Shown here: positions 59,741-64,000 of the stretch, piece by piece | Layout of the letters: every line of letters starts with the position of its first letter | Position numbering within the stretch: the stretch's first letter is position 1 | Source: CAVWXT01 sp963759115 | GTDB lineage: Bacteria > Planctomycetota > Planctomycetia > Pirellulales > Thermoguttaceae | Reading direction: 5' to 3' | Length of the DNA: 64,000 bases | Assembly (NCBI GenBank): GCA_963759115.1 | Contig: CAVWXT010000001.1 | Coordinates: 558,001 to 622,000 of the forward strand | Notes under the pieces: generated by a model | The model's database searches: none | What the model was told of the DNA's origin: nothing | What the model saw: the letters and a program-made list of their open reading frames with translations, nothing else | Made by a program: the position numbers and the translations under genes

Positions 59741-60556
59741 CTACTCCCCACGCCCTTGCAGCTCCTTGATCTTTTCGCAATCTGCTTGAGCTGCGAGGGT
59801 ATCTCCCATTACCTTGAGAACATTGGCGCGGCGTTCGTAGCCGTGCATGTTGTTTGGCGCGACGCGAATGGCTTCGGAGTACTCCGCGATTGCTTGTTCC
59901 CGGTCACTTCGTCGCTCCCATACACCTCCGCGACCAAGATAGCCCTCAGGGTCGTTTGGCGCAAGGCGGATGGCCGTGGAGTAGTCGTCAAGTGAGCTAT
60001 CCAACTCACCCAACCTTTCCCTCGCTCTTCCACGAGCAAGATAGCCTTCTTGGCTGGTTGGGTCGAGACGTATGGCCTCCGAGAATTCGGCTATGGCTTG
60101 TTCCCATTCTGCCCGTGCCGCCAAATAGGCTTCCTGCGTTGGACGAATTCCCCACTCCCAGCGAGCCGCGATTGCTTCATGGACCTTCCCGCGCAACAGG
60201 TAAAGTGTCTCGTCTTGCGGGTTGAGTCGGATCATTTCGGTCCAAACGGCGATCTTTTGCGCGTCCGGCCATTGAGGACTGTCTTTGCCCACCTGCACAT
60301 CGGCGAGTCTGCCATGGTCGAAGTCAAGCCGAATGCCCCGGCAATACCACTCTCTGGGTTTACTGGACTCCATCCGAACAATTGGCTCGCCCATAATGGC
60401 CGCCACTTCGTCCATACTCATGCCGTAATCCAGTCTGTCGTAGTTCGGCCGCGTAACGTATCCATAGACGCTCAGGCCACCTATCGCGACCAGTGGGAAC
60501 AACACGAACAGAACAACCAACACCCACGGCTTGATTGGAGTCTTCCAAAAGCTCAT
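59741..60556 (-). CDS. Membrane-anchored TPR protein
   Basis: A 271-residue protein with one N-terminal membrane segment (VLVVLFVLFPLVAIGGLSVY). A short module follows (YDRLDYGMSMDEVAAIMGEP), resembling the SmpA/BamE-like fold found in many outer-envelope proteins. The C-terminal half consists of three to four tetratricopeptide repeats (AIAEFSEAIRLDPTSQEGYL, DYSTAIRLAPNDPEGYLGRG, AIAEYSEAIRVAPNNMHGYE). It likely acts as a scaffold at the membrane. I start at the ATG at 60556 because upstream in-frame sequence has no family character. Confidence 0.8.
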   Translation of the reverse strand: MSFWKTPIKPWVLVVLFVLFPLVAIGGLSVYGYVTRPNYDRLDYGMSMDEVAAIMGEPIVRMESSKPREWYCRGIRLDFDHGRLADVQVGKDSPQWPDAQKIAVWTEMIRLNPQDETLYLLRGKVHEAIAARWEWGIRPTQEAYLAARAEWEQAIAEFSEAIRLDPTSQEGYLARGRARERLGELDSSLDDYSTAIRLAPNDPEGYLGRGGVWERRSDREQAIAEYSEAIRVAPNNMHGYERRANVLKVMGDTLAAQADCEKIKELQGRGE

Positions 60557-61121
60557 TGGCGCCTCCGCAGACAAGGAGCACGGTATCGTCCCGCCTGCCG
60601 TTGTTCTCATCCGAACCGGCCAGTTACGGCAACTCGCGGTCGTCCCCGCAACACATATTCTACATCGTTCGGGGAGAATCCAGCAACCGTCATTGGGACT
60701 ACCGCTCCCCTTCCCGTCTGTAGGCCGGTTTTGGTATGATGGTCTGGAGAGACAAGGCTCTTTCGGTTCTGGGCGAACACCGCACTGGCCGCTGGATTTT
60801 TCCCTAGCCCAGGCGTTTACGCCTGTGGGAAGGAACGCGATAGCGATCATCCTTTTTCCCTCAGGCCCCTTCAGGGGCCGAAATGACGCGACAGGGCGCC
60901 GTCTCAATGGGGTGCGAACTGTGGCGACTGCCCCCTGAAGGGGGCTGAATGGAAAAGGGAACAAAGATCGTCGCTCCTTGGCCCCAGACGTGAACGTCTG
61001 GGCTAGAGAAAGGACACGTCTGGGCTAGAGAAAAGACAGAACTCGCTACGTCTGGGAAGGGATCCTCGCCCGAAACTGGAAGAGCCCGCGACACTTTGCC
61101 CCACGCTCACGGAGATTTCCC
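60557..61121. repeat. Intergenic R6 repeat cluster
   Basis: About 560 bases without a gene. From 60804 to 61040 it holds CTAGCCCAGGCGTTTACGCC, CAGGCCCCTTCAGGGGCC, CCCCCTGAAGGGGGC, and CCCCAGACGTGAACGTCTGG with the follow-up GCTAGAGAAAGGAC. The last is the intact form of the site that the intron at 25503 entered. Confidence 0.6.
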
Positions 61122-62959
61122 TTGCTGATTGGCCCCGTATTCACCCGCGAGGCGACGATTGCCCCGCGGCGAATCAAGACGTACGTCGCCCGCTCGGCCT
61201 ACGGGCTGGCGCTGGTGGTGTTAATGTGTACGGCCTGGTTGGTGCTGACCGGCACGCAACTGGTGAGCGACGTGGGCGACCTGGCCCGGTTCGGCATGGT
61301 GCTGTTCCAGATTCTCGCCCCCTTGCAGTTGGCCCTGGCGATCTTCTTTGCGGCCCTGTTGGCGGCCAGCGAGGTGGCCCACGAAAAGGACCGCAAGACG
61401 CTGATCCTGTTGCTGCTGACGAATCTTTCCAACAGCGAATTGGTGTTGGGCAAGCTGTTGGCGAGCCTCTTGAACGTGCTGGTGATGCTGGCCACGGCCC
61501 TGCCCGTCTTCCTGTTCACGGCCCTGCTGGGCGGGGTGTCGTACGGGCAGATCGCCCGGGCCTTTGCCGTCACGCTGGCCGCCGTGTTGGCCTGCGGCAG
61601 TCTGGGATCGATGTTGGCCTTGTGGCGTGAGAAGACGTTCCAGGCGTTGGCCATGACGGCGCTCGTCCTCGTGCTGTGGCTGGCGCTGGGCGAGGTGGTG
61701 GCGTCCGGCGCAGTGGGGGCGAGTTTCGGCGGGCTGTCGTGCCGGGCACTGGCCGCCGGACTGAGCCCGTGGGAAGCCATTCTGGAAGCCACCCGTCCCT
61801 ACGTTCAGGCCCAACCGGCGCTCGGTCCATTGGGCACGCCAGTCCACCTGTTCGTGGTGATTGCCGCGGCCATCACCGTGCTGTTGAACGGCGTTGCGAT
61901 GGCGATGGTGCGGGTGTGGAACCCGTCGCGGGAAATCGCGATCGTGCCCGAAGGAGAGAACGCCGAAGAGACAGGGGAAGCGGAAGGCAGAGCAGAAGGT
62001 GCGCAGACGGCGGTGAACAGTGGGCAGTCGGCTCGGCTCGTGCCCCGCGCCTCTCGTCCCTCGCACACGCGGCGGGTGTGGGACAATCCCGTAATCTGGC
62101 GCGAGATTCGCACCTGGGCCTATGGGCGAAAGATCCTCGTCGTGCGGCTGGCGTATCTGGCGATGTTCGCCCTGGCCGTGGCGAGTCTGTACGGGATGGC
62201 GGCCGGCCCCGATGCGGCCGCGCCGCCCAGCTTGACATGACCGGGCCGGTCTTTTGGGCTTCGGTGGCGCTGATGCTGCTGAGCCTGGTGCTGGTCAACG
62301 CCCAGGCCGTGACTTCGTTGACCAGCGAGCGCGACGCCAAGGCGCTGGACCTCTTGCTGGTGACCGATCTCACGCCCAAGGAGATCGTCTACGGGAAGCT
62401 CGGCGGGGTGTTCTATAACACCAAGGAAATGGTGTTGCTGCCGATGTTGCTGGGCGTGGGCCTGTGGCTGACGGGGCTTGTGAGCCTGGAGAACCTGCTC
62501 TATCTGCTGGGCGGCCTGGCCGTGTTGTACGCCTTCGCCGCCGTGGTTGGGCTGCACGCGGGGATGACCTACGCCAACTCGGGCGTCGCTGTGGCGACCA
62601 GCTTGGGGACCGTGTTCTTCCTCTTCGTCGGCGTGGCCGTGTGCATGCGGATCATGATGGCCTTCAGCGGCTCCTTCCAGGCCCAGTTCCTGCCGTTCTT
62701 CACCTTCATCGTGTTCGGCGGAGTGGGATTGTACGCCGTGCTGGGCGTCCGCAATCCGTCGGGCGCCATCGGCGTGGCGTCGTTGTTGTGTCCGCTGGCC
62801 ACCTTCTACGCGATCACGAGCTATCTGCTGGATTCGATGATGGCAGCCTTCCTAGTGACGGTTGCCGCTTACGCCTTCACCACGGCGGCCATGTTGGTGC
62901 CCGCTATCTGCGAGTTCGACGTGGCCACGGGGCGAACGTCCGCCGATGAGGGGAGCTAG
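61122..62959 (+). CDS. ABC transporter permease (large planctomycete type), frameshifted
   Basis: A membrane protein of about 612 residues with two blocks of about six hydrophobic segments each. The first block contains DRKTLILLLLTNLSNSELVL and GKLLASLLNVLVMLATALPV. The second contains ERDAKALDLLLVTDLTPKEI and VYGKLGGVFYNTKEMVLLPM, an internal duplication typical of ABC-2 permeases. The frame breaks at about 62235 (TGACATGACC). This could also be read as two genes in an ATGA overlap, but relatives are single proteins with both halves. The TTG at 61122 (MLIGPVFTREATIAPRR) is preceded by GGAG. No ATPase gene is in the window, so its partner is unknown. Confidence 0.8.
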
Positions 62960-63018
62960 TGGGCTGGACCGTCCGGCCAATCGTTGGCAAAATGGGTTCG
63001 CACAGGAGGTTTGTAAGC

Positions 63019-63333
63019 GTGCCAGCCACAATTTCTATCGACCGCCGAGCTATTGCCGACTTCTGTCGTCGCTGGAAAGTCGCCGAGTTGGCTCTTTTCG
63101 GCTCGGTGTTGGGGAGCGATTTTCGCGCCGACAGCGACGTGGACGTGCTGGTAACGTTTATCGACGCCGCGCGCTGGAGCCTCTTCGATCACGTTGCCAT
63201 GGAAGAGGAACTGTCCCGGCTGTTGGGAAGGGACGTCGATCTCGTCAGTCGTCGCGCCATTGAACGCAGCAAGAACTGGGTGCGCAAGAGTGCCATTCTC
63301 TCCTCAGCGGAGCCGATCTATGCATCTCGATAA
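63019..63333 (+). CDS. mntA: MntA-type nucleotidyltransferase antitoxin
   Basis: A 104-residue minimal nucleotidyltransferase. The catalytic motif is LFGSVLGSDFRADSDVDVLV, that is GS-x10-DxD. In HepT/MntA systems this protein neutralises the partner RNase by attaching AMP to a tyrosine next to its active site. The GTG at 63019 has AGGAGG 9 bp upstream and is preferred over the ATG at 62992. The 3' end overlaps the toxin gene by 14 bp. Confidence 0.85.
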   Translation: MPATISIDRRAIADFCRRWKVAELALFGSVLGSDFRADSDVDVLVTFIDAARWSLFDHVAMEEELSRLLGRDVDLVSRRAIERSKNWVRKSAILSSAEPIYASR

Positions 63334-63664
63334 CGCCACCGTCGTGGATATATTGAATGCCGCCCGCTCGACAATTCGCTTCTTGGAGGGGATCAATCAA
63401 TCCGAGTTTCTTGACGACGACAAAACCCAATCTGCCGTACTTCATCAGCTCCTCGTGATGGGTGAGGCCGTCAAACGCCTCTCGCCGGAGTTCCGAACGG
63501 CGCACCCGCAACTGCCCTGGAGAATGATGACTGGAATGCGCGACAAGGTGGTCCACGAGTACGACGACGTGGATCTTGACGAAGTATGGGAAACCGTAAC
63601 GGGCGATGTACCGCGAGTAATCGCGGTATTGGAGGCCCTGGAACCGCGCCGTGAAGGCGGCTAA
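63320..63664 (+). CDS. hepT: HepT-like HEPN toxin (DUF86)
   Basis: A 114-residue helical HEPN protein. The RNase motif appears complete as RDKVVHEY (R-x4-H-x-Y) near residue 75, where the Tyr is the expected AMPylation target of MntA. Upstream LLVMGEAVKRLSPEF and LPWRMMTGM match the DUF86 helices. It is translated from an ATG inside the end of the antitoxin gene, the usual arrangement of this type VII toxin-antitoxin pair. Both genes look intact. Confidence 0.87.
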   Translation: MHLDNATVVDILNAARSTIRFLEGINQSEFLDDDKTQSAVLHQLLVMGEAVKRLSPEFRTAHPQLPWRMMTGMRDKVVHEYDDVDLDEVWETVTGDVPRVIAVLEALEPRREGG

Positions 63665-63696
63665 CCCCTCATTTCTGCGCCGTGACCCTTTACGGC

Positions 63697-63945
63697 TTAC
63701 CGGTGGTAGCCCAGCGACTTCACCACCGCCAGCATCTCCTCGAAGGTGATGAAGCGGCGGCGGTGGCGGAGCTTGTACTGGTCGATGGCCTGAGCCAATT
63801 CGGCGGCGTCGGGCGAAAGGCCCTCGTGCGAGTTGCCAAACTGCCGGCGTTCGCAGATCGGCATCCGCTCCACGGCGGCCGGACTGCGGCGATCGACAAA
63901 CGTGAGGGGAGACTCGGATACCGAGGACTCTAGTAGAGAGGACAT
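63697..63945 (-). CDS. Small conserved planctomycete-type hypothetical protein
   Basis: An 82-residue protein starting MSSLLESSVSESPLTFVDRR. GGAGGTG lies 7 bp before this ATG at 63945. The C-terminal half (RRQFGNSHEGLSPDAAELAQ, then LRHRRRFITFEEMLAVVKSL) has a well-formed basic helical pattern that I associate with small planctomycete proteins of unknown role. The central cysteine (MPICERRQFG) is single. Function unknown. Confidence 0.65.
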   Translation of the reverse strand: MSSLLESSVSESPLTFVDRRSPAAVERMPICERRQFGNSHEGLSPDAAELAQAIDQYKLRHRRRFITFEEMLAVVKSLGYHR

Positions 63946-64000
63946 TCTTGAACACCTCCGAAAACGCAACGTGACCCCTACGAGACGAACCGTCACTTGA

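Noticed and set aside
62237..62959. A separate second permease gene coupled by ATGA
   Set aside because: Relatives encode both halves in one protein, and the break resembles the other single-base breaks in this contig. It remains a possible reading.

Overview
The window is high-GC bacterial DNA with the gene repertoire of a Planctomycetota (Pirellulales-like) chromosome. Pointers to this are ECF sigma factors next to multi-domain Ser/Thr kinases, an ISAzo13 / Rhodopirellula-type transposase, a large planctomycete-style ABC exporter permease, and many families of dispersed palindromic repeats. It is probably an environmental or metagenome-derived contig. Eighteen reading-frame breaks fall in 13 otherwise conserved genes, and most can be repaired by one base, so single-base assembly errors are a likely cause for many. 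I list these genes as CDS with the break noted.

Layout. 0.7-3.8 kb: a secreted LamG/CBM/clan GH-A glycosidase in three frames. 4.8-6.3 kb: an AT-richer AAA/DUF4143 ATPase. 6.6-13.1 kb: an integrative element beside tRNA-Lys, with HTH proteins, a CHC2/TOPRIM primase-helicase, a Cys-rich zinc protein, several small proteins coupled by ATGA overlaps, and a tyrosine recombinase. 13.7-17.0 kb: mutL and leuB, both carrying dispersed palindromes inside their coding sequence. 17.2-17.5 kb: a promoter-to-terminator unit without an ORF (ncRNA candidate). 17.6-23.5 kb: a sigma-54 activator divergent from a sulfate ABC transporter operon, with a candidate sigma-54 promoter and upstream palindromes between them. 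23.6-27.3 kb: a complete group IIC intron with its reverse transcriptase, repeats, and an ISAzo13-family IS with perfect 21-bp ends. 28-34 kb: PIG-L deacetylase, NAD-epimerase, NtrC-type response regulator, and an ECF sigma/anti-sigma pair. 34.6-42.9 kb: ECF sigma, a giant kinase, two secreted proteins sharing modules with that kinase, and a PilZ protein. 43-45.5 kb: an ABC exporter. 45.6-49.5 kb: a second ECF sigma/kinase pair. 49.7-54.9 kb: SppA peptidase, sulfite reductase, FolD and an orphan RHH antitoxin. 55.2-56.6 kb: a fluoride riboswitch with terminator ahead of a CPA2 antiporter. 56.8-60.6 kb: a zinc alcohol dehydrogenase, an ORF-less group IIC intron, a type III pantothenate kinase and a TPR protein. 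61-64 kb: an ABC permease, a MntA/HepT toxin-antitoxin pair and a small conserved protein.

Common threads. Sulfur assimilation is represented by CysPTWA uptake and sulfite reductase. Envelope signalling is represented by three ECF systems. The most distinctive feature is the ecology of palindromic repeats. At least seven families occur between genes, in frame inside leuB, mutL and coaX, at a frame break in a kinase gene, and as landing sites for two group IIC introns that each inserted three nucleotides after a hairpin.
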